Source of the DNA: Desulfosediminicola ganghwensis
GTDB taxonomy: Bacteria; Desulfobacterota; Desulfobulbia; Desulfobulbales; Desulfocapsaceae
Length of the DNA stretch: 64,000 nt
Assembly (NCBI RefSeq): GCF_005116675.2
Contig: NZ_CP050699.1
Location: forward strand, 3,123,001 to 3,187,000
Reading direction: 5' to 3'
Part shown: positions 1 through 9,195 of the stretch, piece by piece
Layout: each line of letters begins with the position of its first letter
How positions within the stretch are numbered: position 1 is the stretch's first letter
Translations under genes and position numbers: made by a program
Notes under the pieces: model-generated
Database searches by the model: none
What the model saw: the letters and a program-made list of their open reading frames with translations, nothing else
Told to the model about the DNA's origin: nothing

Positions 1-123
1 TCTCAAACTCCGTTAAAACTGGGAAGTTCAGTCTGTCCCTTGTTGATTCCAGCTATGCTAAGTGTTCTTTGATGTTAACCCAGAAACATTGCCTTTCCTG
101 AAACAGGAACAGGAGAAGCGAAA

Positions 124-381
124 ATGATACCGATCCACAAACTGTTGGCTCGTATACGCTGGGATACTCAATACGCCAAACATGACTTTAAGATTGGTTA
201 TTACGACCGAATAGAAGCAAAGATAGTAATTGTTCCTATAAAATAGGTCTGCTTTGAGTCGAGCAACCACTTCTTTCTCTAAGTGTTAGATGATTCAACC
301 GAATTGCACATGATACTTCTCCACCGAATCAGGCAAGTTTATAAGGATGACGAACTTATTTGGGAGCGGCCCATTGTTTAA
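124..381 (+). pseudogene. DUF504 (MJ1316-like) protein, two nonsense codons
   Basis: One reading frame from ATG 124 to TAA 379-381 keeps both ends of the small DUF504 family (a domain linked to RNA 2',3'-cyclic phosphate end recognition). The N-terminal half has IRWD and GYYDRIE. The C-terminal half has LLHRIRQVYKDDELIWERP. The frame is never shifted but is broken by TAG at 244 and TAA at 280. Because two different stop codons occur and neither is UGA, I read this as a recently killed gene rather than recoding. The next remnant downstream, a multicopper oxidase tail, is also dead, so the left end of the window looks like a decaying region. The family assignment comes from recognising the motifs, not from a search. 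Confidence 0.75.
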
Positions 382-819
382 GGATAAAGAATGGTTACCC
401 CTTGATAATTGATTGATACTTCTTGAGAGGTTCCGTTTAAAAGGGGGCAGTCAGCCCACGATTGATTGCCTGATTGATTGAAACTAGCACCACTCGGGAC
501 AGACTCTTATTAAAATAGCTCACGGGGGTTGATACCTGGCTGAAAGAACCTGGGTGCCCAATGGCAGCTTCTGGGGGCAAAGATAGAACTTGGGATCGCC
601 TGGTGAAAAAATGAACTACAAAAAGAGATGCAAAAGTTGAATTTTGTTCAGTAGCTGTATCAAAACAATCTCGTTATGTGCCTATTTATGTGTTGTAAAT
701 GAATGACGACCCCTTGACTCAAAGTACCACTTTGTCATAATAGTCTTATCCATGCTGGTTTTGTGATACAGCGTGTTTTCGATGTTAGTTTGCTCCAGAA
801 AAAGCCGAACCAGCCGTGA
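382..819. other. Gap between two gene remnants
   Basis: No open frame with family resemblance was found on either strand. The minus-strand frame over 682-1263 is antisense to the multicopper oxidase remnant and has no recognisable motif. I see no tRNA, clear promoter or IS terminal repeats. It may be degraded coding sequence. Confidence 0.5.
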
Positions 820-1326
820 GGCCGGGGGGAAAGCGACGGGTCCTTTTGTCCGAAGTTTTTCCCGGGAAAAGAGGATGGCCGAGCTGCCCAATGGCAATTT
901 TACCCCTGGAAGGTTTCCCTTAAATGGACCGACAGCTCTGCTGGTGTTGAGAAGGTTGTCCCGCTTGAAAGCGGTGATGAGGCGATGGTTTATGTCACCG
1001 AAAATCGGGATCCCTATGATACAGAGGTATGGGAGATCTACAACTTTACAGCTGACGCTCATCCGATCCATCTGCATCTGGTGCGATTTGAGGTGGTTGG
1101 CAGGACCCTTTTTAATGGAGATCCAAGTCCTAACGGTAGCGTGCAGCCATGGGAGAGCGGTTTCAAGGACACGGTTATCGCCTATCCAGGGGAAATTACC
1201 AGGATCAAGGCCCTGTTTGATATCGAAGGCCTGTATGTCTGGCATTGTCACATCGTCGAACATGAAGATAATGAAATGATGCGCCCCTTTGCCGTAGGCC
1301 TTGAGGATGCCGAGGAAGCTCCATAA
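820..1326 (+). pseudogene. Multicopper oxidase C-terminal remnant
   Basis: The frame open from 820 to the TAA at 1324 encodes the last cupredoxin domain of a CotA/bilirubin-oxidase-like multicopper oxidase. It has the type 2/3 copper motif HPIHLHLV and the type 1/3 motif WHCHIVEHEDNEMMRPF, which is the classical C-terminal HCH pattern. About 170 codons remain, whereas these enzymes are usually near 500 residues with three cupredoxin domains. A TGA at 817-819 closes the frame and I see no N-terminal copper motifs (HWHG type) upstream. An internal ATG at 985 could start a short peptide, but it would lack the first copper sites. I call it a 5'-truncated remnant. Confidence 0.75.
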
Positions 1327-1856
1327 CTCATCAGGAAATAACCCACTCTTGCCGGGGCTCCGATAGCTGGAGCTCCGGCCCTCATTTCACCACTGACAAT
1401 TCCCTTGCGTCGTCGACTATATCAGTTTTCATCAGCTGACACAAAATTTTGAAAACCCTCGTTTTCCTCGTTTTAGGTGAGTGATGATTAATACTCGTCA
1501 GCCATAATCGATTCATAGAAAAATTATATAGACTGAAAAGAAATTCTGTCAAAAGGTTTTGCAGAAATATTGAATGATTATAGTTGAAATCACGTTGTAG
1601 TCAGAGAACCCAGCTGGTAGAAAGCGAATATGCATACCAGGTATGGTTATCGGTGCTGGAGGAGATGTTAACCTATCTATTTGATGGGCGCTGATTGTGT
1701 TGATGGTATGATTGATTAACCAAAAATAATGGCGGTCTGTTTAGGGTTTAGTTGGCAAAATTAAAACCCTTTCCCCAGTCTTTGAGCTGCTGTTGGTTAC
1801 GTATTTGTCTAGATACAGCAGATCAGCACTCAAAACGAGTTTAGTCAGACACCATT
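1327..1856. other. Intergenic region before the MATE gene
   Basis: 530 bases with no convincing coding frame. It starts with a GC-rich hairpin (1351-1380) and becomes AT-rich towards 1850. A promoter for the MATE/gshF pair must lie here, but I cannot point to clear -35/-10 boxes. Confidence 0.5.
1351..1380 (+). terminator. Possible terminator after the oxidase remnant
   Basis: An 11-bp stem (GCCGGGGCTCC / GGAGCTCCGGC, one G-U pair) closes a 7-nt loop. No T tract follows, so it may be weak or serve another purpose. Confidence 0.4.
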
Positions 1857-3209
1857 ATGAATAGAGATTTAACGACAGGACCGATTGCAAGAAACATCAT
1901 CACCCTGGCTTTACCGATTATCGGCGCTGCATTTTTACAGTTTGCCTACAATTTTACCGACATGCTCTGGGTGGGAAGGCTTGGTAGCGAGGCGGTTGCC
2001 GCTCTTGGAACATCTGGTTTTCTTCTCCATCTAGCATGGGCAATTATCTCCATCCTGCTGGTGGGTACGACCATCAGGGTTTCCCATGCCATTGGTCAAA
2101 AAAATGAGCAACGGGCGGAATCCATTGCATTCAATGCACTTACGGGAACCTTAGTTGCCACCGTGTTGCTGACCATCATCGTATTGTTGTTTCACAAGCA
2201 GTTTATCGGATTTTTCCGCCTTAATGATTTGGTTACGGAATCACTGGCGCATGACTACCTGCAAGTTGTCTCAATAGGGTTGGTTTTTCATTTTTCCTCC
2301 CAGCTCTTTAACAGCATAAGCCACGGGCGCGGCAATTCGAAAATACCTTTTCTTATCACATTGACCGGTGTGGTGTTGAATATCATCCTTGATCCCATCC
2401 TCATTTTTGGATTCGGGCTGGGAGTAAAAGGGGCGGCTTTAGCGACGGTAATAGCACAGGTGGTAAGCGCCTCGTTATTCTGGGTTAAATGTGGGGTCCC
2501 TTTCATCGGTCCGATACATTTTGGGAAAATCAACCTTCGTGAAATCGGTGCAATTTGCCGGATAGGATTTCCGCCATCCACACAGCGCATTTTATTTACC
2601 CTGGTCGGTATCGTCATTGCCAGAATTGTTGCCAATTGGGGAAGTGATGCCATCGCGGCCCAGAAAATCGGCCTGCAGCTTGAGGCCATGACCTTTATGA
2701 CCATGGGTGGTATGACCGGTGCTATTGTATCGTTTACCGGTCAGAATTTTGGTAGCAGTGCAATGGACCGGGTTCGCGAAGGATATCGTATCGGCATTGG
2801 TATTGCCCTGATCATCGGCGGGACAATGACCACGCTCTTTCTTATATTTGCAGAATCGATGGTGCGGTGGTTTGTTGATGACCCTGACGTTTTAATAATG
2901 GGCGCGAGTTATCTAAAAATTATAGGTCTGTCACAGTGTTTTATGTGTGTCGAAATGGTGACATCCGGTGTGATGAACGGGATAGGTAAAACTAAAATTC
3001 CGTCACTCATCAATGTCATCTTTACTACAATTCGCGTCCCTTTGGCTTTATGGCTTTCCAGCATCGACTCACTGGGGCTTGACGGCATCTGGTATACCAT
3101 CCTTATCAGCACCCTATTACGTTGTGCCTTTATCACCCTGGCTTATCATAAGATAAAGGATGAATATATTCCTTTGGAAGAGCTTCTCCTCCGTAGACCA
3201 GACCACTGA
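1857..3209 (+). CDS. MATE family multidrug/cation efflux transporter
   Basis: A 450-residue inner-membrane protein with about 12 hydrophobic segments and two similar halves, the usual MATE size. The N-terminus (ITLALPIIGAAFLQFAYNFTDMLWVGRLG) and the GRGNSKIPF stretch in the loop after helix 4 are typical of NorM/DinF-like Na+/H+-coupled exporters. The substrate cannot be read from sequence. gshF starts 13 bases downstream on the same strand, so the two are probably co-transcribed; export of toxic organics or conjugates next to thiol synthesis would make sense but is inference. No strong Shine-Dalgarno precedes the ATG. Confidence 0.9.
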   Translation: MNRDLTTGPIARNIITLALPIIGAAFLQFAYNFTDMLWVGRLGSEAVAALGTSGFLLHLAWAIISILLVGTTIRVSHAIGQKNEQRAESIAFNALTGTLVATVLLTIIVLLFHKQFIGFFRLNDLVTESLAHDYLQVVSIGLVFHFSSQLFNSISHGRGNSKIPFLITLTGVVLNIILDPILIFGFGLGVKGAALATVIAQVVSASLFWVKCGVPFIGPIHFGKINLREIGAICRIGFPPSTQRILFTLVGIVIARIVANWGSDAIAAQKIGLQLEAMTFMTMGGMTGAIVSFTGQNFGSSAMDRVREGYRIGIGIALIIGGTMTTLFLIFAESMVRWFVDDPDVLIMGASYLKIIGLSQCFMCVEMVTSGVMNGIGKTKIPSLINVIFTTIRVPLALWLSSIDSLGLDGIWYTILISTLLRCAFITLAYHKIKDEYIPLEELLLRRPDH

Positions 3210-3222
3210 TAAATAAAACATC

Positions 3223-5508
3223 ATGACACCAAAACACTACATGTTAGATCAAGCCTTGAAACAAGCCGCTTCTGAAAGATTGTTTGATGCTGATTTCGGA
3301 TTTGAAAAGGAAAATGTCAGGGTAAAGCCCAACGGCCACTTGGCGTTGACTCCTCATCCTTCGGTGTTTGGAGATAAATTGAATCATCCTTACATCACCA
3401 CCGACTTCAGCGAAAGCCAGGTTGAGATGATCACACCGCCGCTGCCCTGTCTGTCTGATGCATTAGGTTTTCTCGAAACTCTTCATGATATTGTCGCGAC
3501 GAATTTAGAAGATGAACTGCTCTGGCCCCAGAGTGCGCCTCCTATATTGCCGGAAGATGAGGATATTCCAATAGCAGAGTTCGGGGATAAGGCTCAGGAT
3601 CATAATGTATACCGCAAATATCTTGCCGAACAGTATGGGAAGAAAAAGCAGCTCATTTCAGGAATTCATTACAATTTCTCATTTGCCGAAAAAACATTAA
3701 AGCTGATCTATCAGAAAATGAGTCCTGATGAAATCTCTTATAGTGAGTTCAAGGATGCAATTTACCTGCGAACACTACGGAATTTTAAAAGACATCGCTG
3801 GTTTCTGGTGGCTATGCTTGGCACGAGCCCCGATCTTCATGAAAGCTTCGGAGAGCAGAACCGGGATTGCCTCGGGAAGGCAACGTCTATTCGGAATTCA
3901 ATCATTGGTTATCGCAATACCAGGCTGCTTAACTTGAATTACGATAGCTATGAAGCGTATAAGCGATCCCTGCAGGAGCACATAGAAGCGGGTGACATCA
4001 TTTCGGAGAGGGAAAACTATGCTACCATCCGCTTGAAGAGTTTTCCAGGCAGCAGCCATGTGGATTATCTGGAAGTACGATTGCTTGATATAAATCCCTT
4101 TGAAAAGACGGGGCTGAGTCACGCCCACGCTCAGTTGGTCCATATATATATGGTTTACGCTTTGCTCTTACCAGAGAAAGAACTCTTTGACTACGAAAAG
4201 CAGCTCAGGTCGCAGACCAATCAGGATGTTGTGGCCTGCTATGGCTATTCAGACAGTGCAACTATCATTGATGATGAGCAAAACGAGATCCCGCTGGAAC
4301 AGGCAATCCGAAAGGTATATGAACAGATTGTACAGTATGTGAGGAGCATTTTGCCGGAACCCTATCTCCCGGGCCTGGAGCAATTGGAAGAGAACGTGTT
4401 TAATCCAGAAACACGAATTCCACACAGGCTGAAAGAGGCATTAAAAGGGGCGGATTTTGTTGAGTGGCATATCAACAGGGCAAGGCAGGATCTGCAGGAC
4501 AGTAAGAGAAAAAATTATAATTTTCATGGATTTGAAGATTTGGAGTTGTCCACCCAGTTGATTATGCGGGAAGCAATTCTTCGGGGTATTGAGATCGAGG
4601 TGATGGATCGGCAGGAGAATTTCATAAAGCTCGCTCAAGGCGACCACATCGAGTACGTGATGCAGGCGACACGGACCTCCCTGGATAATTATGTCTCTAT
4701 CCTTCTTATGGAAAATAAGGTGATGACGAAAAAGGTGCTTGATCGGGCAGGCATCCGAACTCCGGAAGGGGAGGAGTACCAGAGGGGAAATGATGCTCAA
4801 TCAGATTTTGAACTTTTTAAAGATAAAGCAATCGTCATTAAGCCGAAATCCACCAATTTTGGCCTGGGAATTAGCATTATAAAAGAAAATAACGACGAAA
4901 AAATATTTCGGAGAGCGATCGAGTTTGCCTTCGCTGAAGACCGTACCATACTCATTGAAGAGTTTATCAAAGGAAAGGAGTATAGGTTCTTTATCATCAA
5001 CGATCAGGTGGTAGGGATTCTCCACCGTGTCCCAGCCAATGTTACAGGTGACGGCAAATCAACTATCAGAGGATTGGTGGAACGTAAAAATCAGGATCCA
5101 CTCAGAGGGAAAGGCTACACAACACCACTTGAAAAAATAGCGACCGGTGAGGCGGAAGAAATCTTTCTTCAAGCACAGGGATTGAATTTTGAATCCATAC
5201 CTGACGCGGGAAAAAAAGTATTTTTGAGGGAAAACTCCAACATCAGCACCGGCGGAGATAGTCTCGATTTCACAGAAGATATTCATGAAACATATAAGGA
5301 AATCGCTATCAAGGCCGCACAGGCTCTGAAGGTAAGAATCACCGGGCTGGATATGATGATTCTGGATATTACTCAGGAAGCAAGGCAAGAGAACTACGCC
5401 ATTATAGAGATGAATTTTAATCCAGCTATCCACATTCACTGTCACCCTTACCAAGGCAAGAACCGTCGACTCGATGCTAAAATTTTAGATGCCTTAGGCT
5501 ATGAGTGA
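3223..5508 (+). CDS. gshF: Bifunctional glutamate-cysteine ligase / glutathione synthetase (GshF)
   Basis: 761 residues, the normal length for the fused GshA-GshB enzyme that makes gamma-glutamylcysteine and then glutathione using ATP in the cytoplasm. Residues 1 to about 450 resemble a GshA domain: early FGFEKENVRV, the TTDFSESQVEMITPP block, and HYNFSF. Residues about 490-760 form an ATP-grasp domain, with IVIKPKSTNFGLGIS, a lysine-rich binding stretch, and the Mg-binding end IIEMNFNPAIHIHCHP. The gene follows the MATE gene by 13 bases and is followed by a strong bidirectional terminator. Glutathione is not universal in sulfate reducers; with ovoA and sodN further on, it points to thiol-based stress defence. 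Confidence 0.92.
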   Translation: MTPKHYMLDQALKQAASERLFDADFGFEKENVRVKPNGHLALTPHPSVFGDKLNHPYITTDFSESQVEMITPPLPCLSDALGFLETLHDIVATNLEDELLWPQSAPPILPEDEDIPIAEFGDKAQDHNVYRKYLAEQYGKKKQLISGIHYNFSFAEKTLKLIYQKMSPDEISYSEFKDAIYLRTLRNFKRHRWFLVAMLGTSPDLHESFGEQNRDCLGKATSIRNSIIGYRNTRLLNLNYDSYEAYKRSLQEHIEAGDIISERENYATIRLKSFPGSSHVDYLEVRLLDINPFEKTGLSHAHAQLVHIYMVYALLLPEKELFDYEKQLRSQTNQDVVACYGYSDSATIIDDEQNEIPLEQAIRKVYEQIVQYVRSILPEPYLPGLEQLEENVFNPETRIPHRLKEALKGADFVEWHINRARQDLQDSKRKNYNFHGFEDLELSTQLIMREAILRGIEIEVMDRQENFIKLAQGDHIEYVMQATRTSLDNYVSILLMENKVMTKKVLDRAGIRTPEGEEYQRGNDAQSDFELFKDKAIVIKPKSTNFGLGISIIKENNDEKIFRRAIEFAFAEDRTILIEEFIKGKEYRFFIINDQVVGILHRVPANVTGDGKSTIRGLVERKNQDPLRGKGYTTPLEKIATGEAEEIFLQAQGLNFESIPDAGKKVFLRENSNISTGGDSLDFTEDIHETYKEIAIKAAQALKVRITGLDMMILDITQEARQENYAIIEMNFNPAIHIHCHPYQGKNRRLDAKILDALGYE

Positions 5509-5595
5509 AGAGTGTCCGAAATGGCCTCCAAGGTTAGCGGGGGCAACCACCAACTATCTGGGTAGCAGATGGCTGATTAATCGGCAGCATGGCAT

Positions 5596-5646
5596 AAAAA
5601 ATGGGATTAGAACAGGACATAATCGCCTGTTCTAATCCCTTGGAAA
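5596..5646. terminator. Bidirectional terminator between gshF and fdhA
   Basis: A perfect 14-bp stem (GGGATTAGAACAGG at 5603-5616 with its complement at 5626-5639) closes a 9-nt loop. It is flanked by an A run on the left and T-rich sequence on the right, so it can serve both convergent transcripts. Confidence 0.85.
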
Positions 5647-5669
5647 GATACGTTTTATTGTTGTCTGGG

Positions 5670-7709
5670 TTACGCTGCCTTCTCAACGTTCACGGCACAA
5701 ACCTTCAATTCAGGAATCTTACAAATCGGATCATGTGCAGGGTTGGTCAGGATATTGGCGCAACTTTCAATAAAGTGGAAAGGCATAAAAACTGAGCCGT
5801 CTTCCACTCGTTTGGTGATCTCAGCCCTGATATCGACACTGCCGCGCCTTGAAGAAACAGTGACGGTATCACCATCCTTAACATTGAGTTTCAACGCATC
5901 ATTCTGACTTATCTCGAGAAAACCCTCCTTAATCTCAGCATCAAGAGTCGGCGAGTTTCTGGTCATGGTGCCAGTGTGATAATGTGCAAAGACACGGCCT
6001 GTTGAGAACCAGAATGGGTATTCATCGTCAACGATTTCGGCAGGTGGCTTGAAGTCAATACCGTGGAACAAGCCTTTGCCGCGGGCGATCTTGCCTTTAT
6101 GCAGGTATCTGGTGCCTGGGTGATCTGGAGTAGGGCATGGCCACTGCAGTCCTTCACCTTCAAGCCTCTCATAACTAATGCCGCCATAAGATGGAGTGAG
6201 GGTGGTCATCTCACTGAAGATCTCTTCCGGGTTGGCGTAATCCATTGTGTAGCCGAACCTGGTTGAGAGGTCCTGGATGATCTGCCAATCCTGACGAGCC
6301 TCGCCTCGTGGTTCAACAGCCTGGCGAACGCGGGTTACGCGACGTTCGGTGTTGGAGAAGGTGCCGTCTTTTTCGGCAAAGGAGACACCTGGCAGAACCA
6401 CATCTGCCATTTCAGCGGTGGCAGTCAGGAAAATGTCCTGGACTATCATCAGCTCACATTTATCAAAGGCCTTTTTGACATGATTGACATCCGGATCACT
6501 GACCACAGGGTTTTCGCCCATGATATAGAGTGACTTGACCGAACCATCTTCCAAACCTTCCAGCATCGCCGGAATTGTGAGACCAATCTTGTCCGGCATC
6601 TGGTCAACATTCCAGGCCTTGGCAAATTTTTCTCTGGCTTCAGGGCTGGTTACTGGTTGGTATGCCGTAAAGACGTTGGGCAGGCCGCCCATATCACAGG
6701 CACCCTGAACGTTGTTCTGGCCACGGAGTGGATTGACACCGCAGGATTCTTTGCCGAGATTACCGGTGAGCATGGCAAGGTTGGCCAAAGACTTGACGTT
6801 GTCCACGCCGGTAGTGTGCTGGGTGATACCCATGCAGTACACTATTGAAGCTGTTTTCGCTGTTCCGTAATACTCTGCAATCTGCCGGATGGTCTCGGCA
6901 TCGATGCCGCAAATTTCAGCGGCCATCTCTTCGGTGAAGGATTCGATTACCTTTTTGCAGGCCTCAAATTCTTCGGTCTGGTCGTCGATATAGCTTTGAT
7001 CATGCCAGTTGTTTTTGAGAATGACGTGCATGATACCATTGAGCAAGGCCACATCGGTTCCCATCTTCTGACTGGCGTAAACATCTGCAATTTCAGAAAT
7101 GTGTACCTTGCGCGGGTCTAAGACAATGACTTTGGCGCCATTTTTCTTGGCCCTGAAAATCCGGGTAGCGACCAGTGGATGTGCTACAGAGGTGTTGGAG
7201 CCGATAATGAAAATACAATCGGAGTGCTCCAGTTCTTCCATTGAGTTAGTCATCGCTCCACTACCGAAAGATGCGGCAAGACCTGCCACGGTGGAGGAGT
7301 GTCAGAGTCGTGCGCAGTGATCGACGCTATTGGTGCCGATGGCAGCTCTGGCGAATTTCTGCAACAGATAGTTCTCTTCGTTGGTGACCTTGGCGGAGGT
7401 GAGGAAGCCTATACTGTCCGGGCCGTTGGCTTCTTTAATCTCTTTCAGCCTGGTAGCCGCGAAATCAAGAGCTTCATCCCAGCTTACTTCTTCAAGTTTG
7501 CCGTTTTTTCGAACCAGAGGTGCGGTAAGCCGTTTATCGTTTCGGACAAACTCATGTACATTCCATCCCTTGATGCAGAGTTTACCCTGATTGACGGGGC
7601 TCGTTTTACAAGGGATAGTGCCAATTGGATCACCATCAAGCACTTCCAGGAAAAAGTTACAGCCACAGCCACAGTATGTGCACGTTGTCAGCACTGTCCT
7701 GTAATCCAT
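5670..7709 (-). CDS. fdhA: Formate dehydrogenase catalytic subunit, selenoprotein
   Basis: A 679-residue molybdo/tungsto-bis-MGD formate dehydrogenase that oxidises formate or reduces CO2. The N-terminal [4Fe-4S] motif is CTYCGCGC plus a downstream Cys in GKLCIKG. The active site is VDHCARL-Sec-HSSTVAGL, with Sec136 encoded by TGA at 7302-7304. Both flanks match the family across the TGA. A SECIS-like hairpin with a GGUCU loop, as in E. coli fdhF, follows. The molybdopterin-binding C-terminus is complete (FHFIESCANILTNPA). There is no signal peptide, so it is cytoplasmic. It ends an operon after mvhD and fdhB, which fits electron transfer from formate to an Hdr module rather than to a membrane quinone pool. 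Ordinary ORF calling splits it into 135- and 539-residue pieces. Confidence 0.95.
7275..7287 (-). promoter_or_regulatory. SECIS hairpin of fdhA
   Basis: GGCA-GGTCT-TGCC begins 14 nt after the TGA codon (7304-7302). The loop is the same GGUCU as in the E. coli fdhF element. Confidence 0.85.
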
Positions 7710-7790
7710 AATCGCTCCTTACTCTTCGTGTCTCTTCTCGTGCCCTGATACCGCACGTTGAATTCAGCAATATTTAGTAACTTTCAGCTA

Positions 7791-8582
7791 CTACTTGTCG
7801 ATCATGTTGAGCGGTGATCTCTGTCCGCGCCGCGTACCTGTTTGAAAATCGAACTGCTGATCCAGGATACTGTTCACCTTCTTGTACAGCGTCCTCAGCG
7901 GTATATTAGACGGACAGGCCTCTTCGCAGAGACCGCAATCTATACACCTGCCGACCATGTGCATGGCTCTGGTGTGGTGAAAGACCGGAATTTCAGGTGG
8001 CAATTGGCCACTTTTTACCAGTTCATCACACTTGAGACTGCAGTCATTGCAGAAACACATCGGGCAGACGTTCGAGCAGCCGTAACACTTGATGCATTTA
8101 ACAAATTCATCCATCCAGAAAGAGAACCGATCTGTGAGCACCAGATTCTCGACCTCATTCACCGATGTGGACTCGCGACCTTCTGCAGCTTCTCCTGCAA
8201 CAATTTCGGCAGGAAAAGGCGTTGCGCATTCACATGCATCGGCCAACTCCTGGGGGCAGGGGATACCGACGGTGACAACCTTGTCGGGACGCAGTTGATT
8301 CCAGGTGTAAAGTGTGGTCAGTGCCCTGTCGTCACAACCCCTGACGAGGATACCAAAAGTATCTTCGGGGTAGGCCTTGTGAATGTTCGTCAGATATTTA
8401 GTTAAAGGATATCTGGCATCTCCGGCTCCATTTCTGTTTCCCAGGTCGAGCATTTCAAGCTCGTCGATATTCTGGTAGAGATGCGGCGCGATATGGCCGT
8501 TTTTTCGGGCGAGCCCGAGAAAGCCCTTGATCTCGCCGGAGTCCAGCAACTCTTTAACTTTATCCTTAATAGCTTCAATCAT
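7791..8582 (-). CDS. fdhB: Formate dehydrogenase iron-sulfur subunit (FrhB/FdhB-like)
   Basis: 263 residues from the ATG at 8582, chosen because GGAAGGGTGAGG sits just before it; a start 12 codons upstream would overlap mvhD. The N-terminal half resembles the F420-hydrogenase/formate dehydrogenase beta family, with the GILVRGCDDRALTTL segment. The middle carries a Cys-rich patch (CIKCYGCSNVCPMCFCNDC) and the C-terminus a ferredoxin motif CIDCGLCEEACP, so at least two [4Fe-4S] clusters and perhaps a flavin. In FdhAB-type systems this subunit passes electrons from FdhA to MvhD/HdrA. It lies 4 nt after mvhD and 81 nt before fdhA. Confidence 0.85.
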   Translation of the reverse strand: MIEAIKDKVKELLDSGEIKGFLGLARKNGHIAPHLYQNIDELEMLDLGNRNGAGDARYPLTKYLTNIHKAYPEDTFGILVRGCDDRALTTLYTWNQLRPDKVVTVGIPCPQELADACECATPFPAEIVAGEAAEGRESTSVNEVENLVLTDRFSFWMDEFVKCIKCYGCSNVCPMCFCNDCSLKCDELVKSGQLPPEIPVFHHTRAMHMVGRCIDCGLCEEACPSNIPLRTLYKKVNSILDQQFDFQTGTRRGQRSPLNMIDK

Positions 8583-8586
8583 ATCC

Positions 8587-9042
8587 TCACCCTTCCGCAA
8601 TGGCTTCAACCACATCACCTCGATAATCTTTTTTCAGAGGTGAAGGGCCAAGTTCGCGCAATTCTTCAATGAAGGTGTTGAATTCATGGACAAGTTCAGG
8701 TGCTTCTGCAGAGGAAATCCAGCTCGCTTTCAGTCGGCGCTGATCGATGCCGCTGAAATTCATGACTTCCTGCAGGACTGATACTCGTTTCTTGGTGGAA
8801 TAATTACCATACAGGTAATTGCATTCGCCGAGGTGTCATCCGCCGACAAAGACACCGTCTACTCCCTTTTGAAAAGCAAGAAGTATATGGTGCGGAGACA
8901 CGCTTCCACTGCACATAACCCGGACGGTACGAACATTTGCCGGGTACTGCAATCGACTGACCCCAGCCAGGTCAGCAGCGGCGTATGCTCACCAAGTACA
9001 TAAAAAGCAAACAATTTTCGGTTCGAAAATATCGTTACTCAT
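8587..9042 (-). CDS. mvhD: MvhD-like electron-transfer subunit with two selenocysteines
   Basis: 151 residues if two in-frame TGA codons are read as Sec: codon 18 (8989-8991), giving CTW-Sec-AYAAADLAGV, and codon 69 (8836-8838), giving GVFVGG-Sec-HLGECNYL. The other two MvhD copies here read CNWC/CHYC and AG-Sec at the same places, so both TGAs replace the normal cluster Cys. Each TGA is followed by a perfect hairpin. MvhD (FlpD/FrhD family) carries a [2Fe-2S] cluster and links a hydrogenase or formate dehydrogenase to HdrA. No usable ORF is visible without recoding. It starts after GGAACCAACAA and lies 4 nt before fdhB. Confidence 0.88.
8802..8820 (-). promoter_or_regulatory. SECIS hairpin for Sec69 of MvhD1
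   Basis: A perfect 7-bp stem AATTACC/GGTAATT with the loop TGTAT starts 15 nt after the TGA at 8838-8836. It matches the element of MvhD2 in position and shape. Confidence 0.8.
8957..8975 (-). promoter_or_regulatory. SECIS hairpin for Sec18 of MvhD1
   Basis: A perfect 6-bp stem CTGACC/GGTCAG with a 7-nt loop rich in G starts 13 nt after the TGA at 8991-8989. Confidence 0.75.
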
Positions 9043-9195
9043 TTGTTGGTTCCTTTTTTCGTGAGTGGTTATCTCGCATTTCTTATTGAGATTGTGTTCG
9101 TACTAATTACCACAATGGTCATCAGAAATCCGGGTTAGTGCATTAACAAAGGTGTATCCAATCCGTTGAATGCAAACACATTTCCGGGATCTACA

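Noticed and set aside
124-381. UAG at 244 as pyrrolysine in the DUF504 gene
   Set aside because: A UAA also interrupts the same frame, the family is not known to use pyrrolysine, and no pyl genes are seen.
682-1263. 193-residue minus-strand ORF
   Set aside because: It overlaps the multicopper oxidase remnant antisense and shows no motif.
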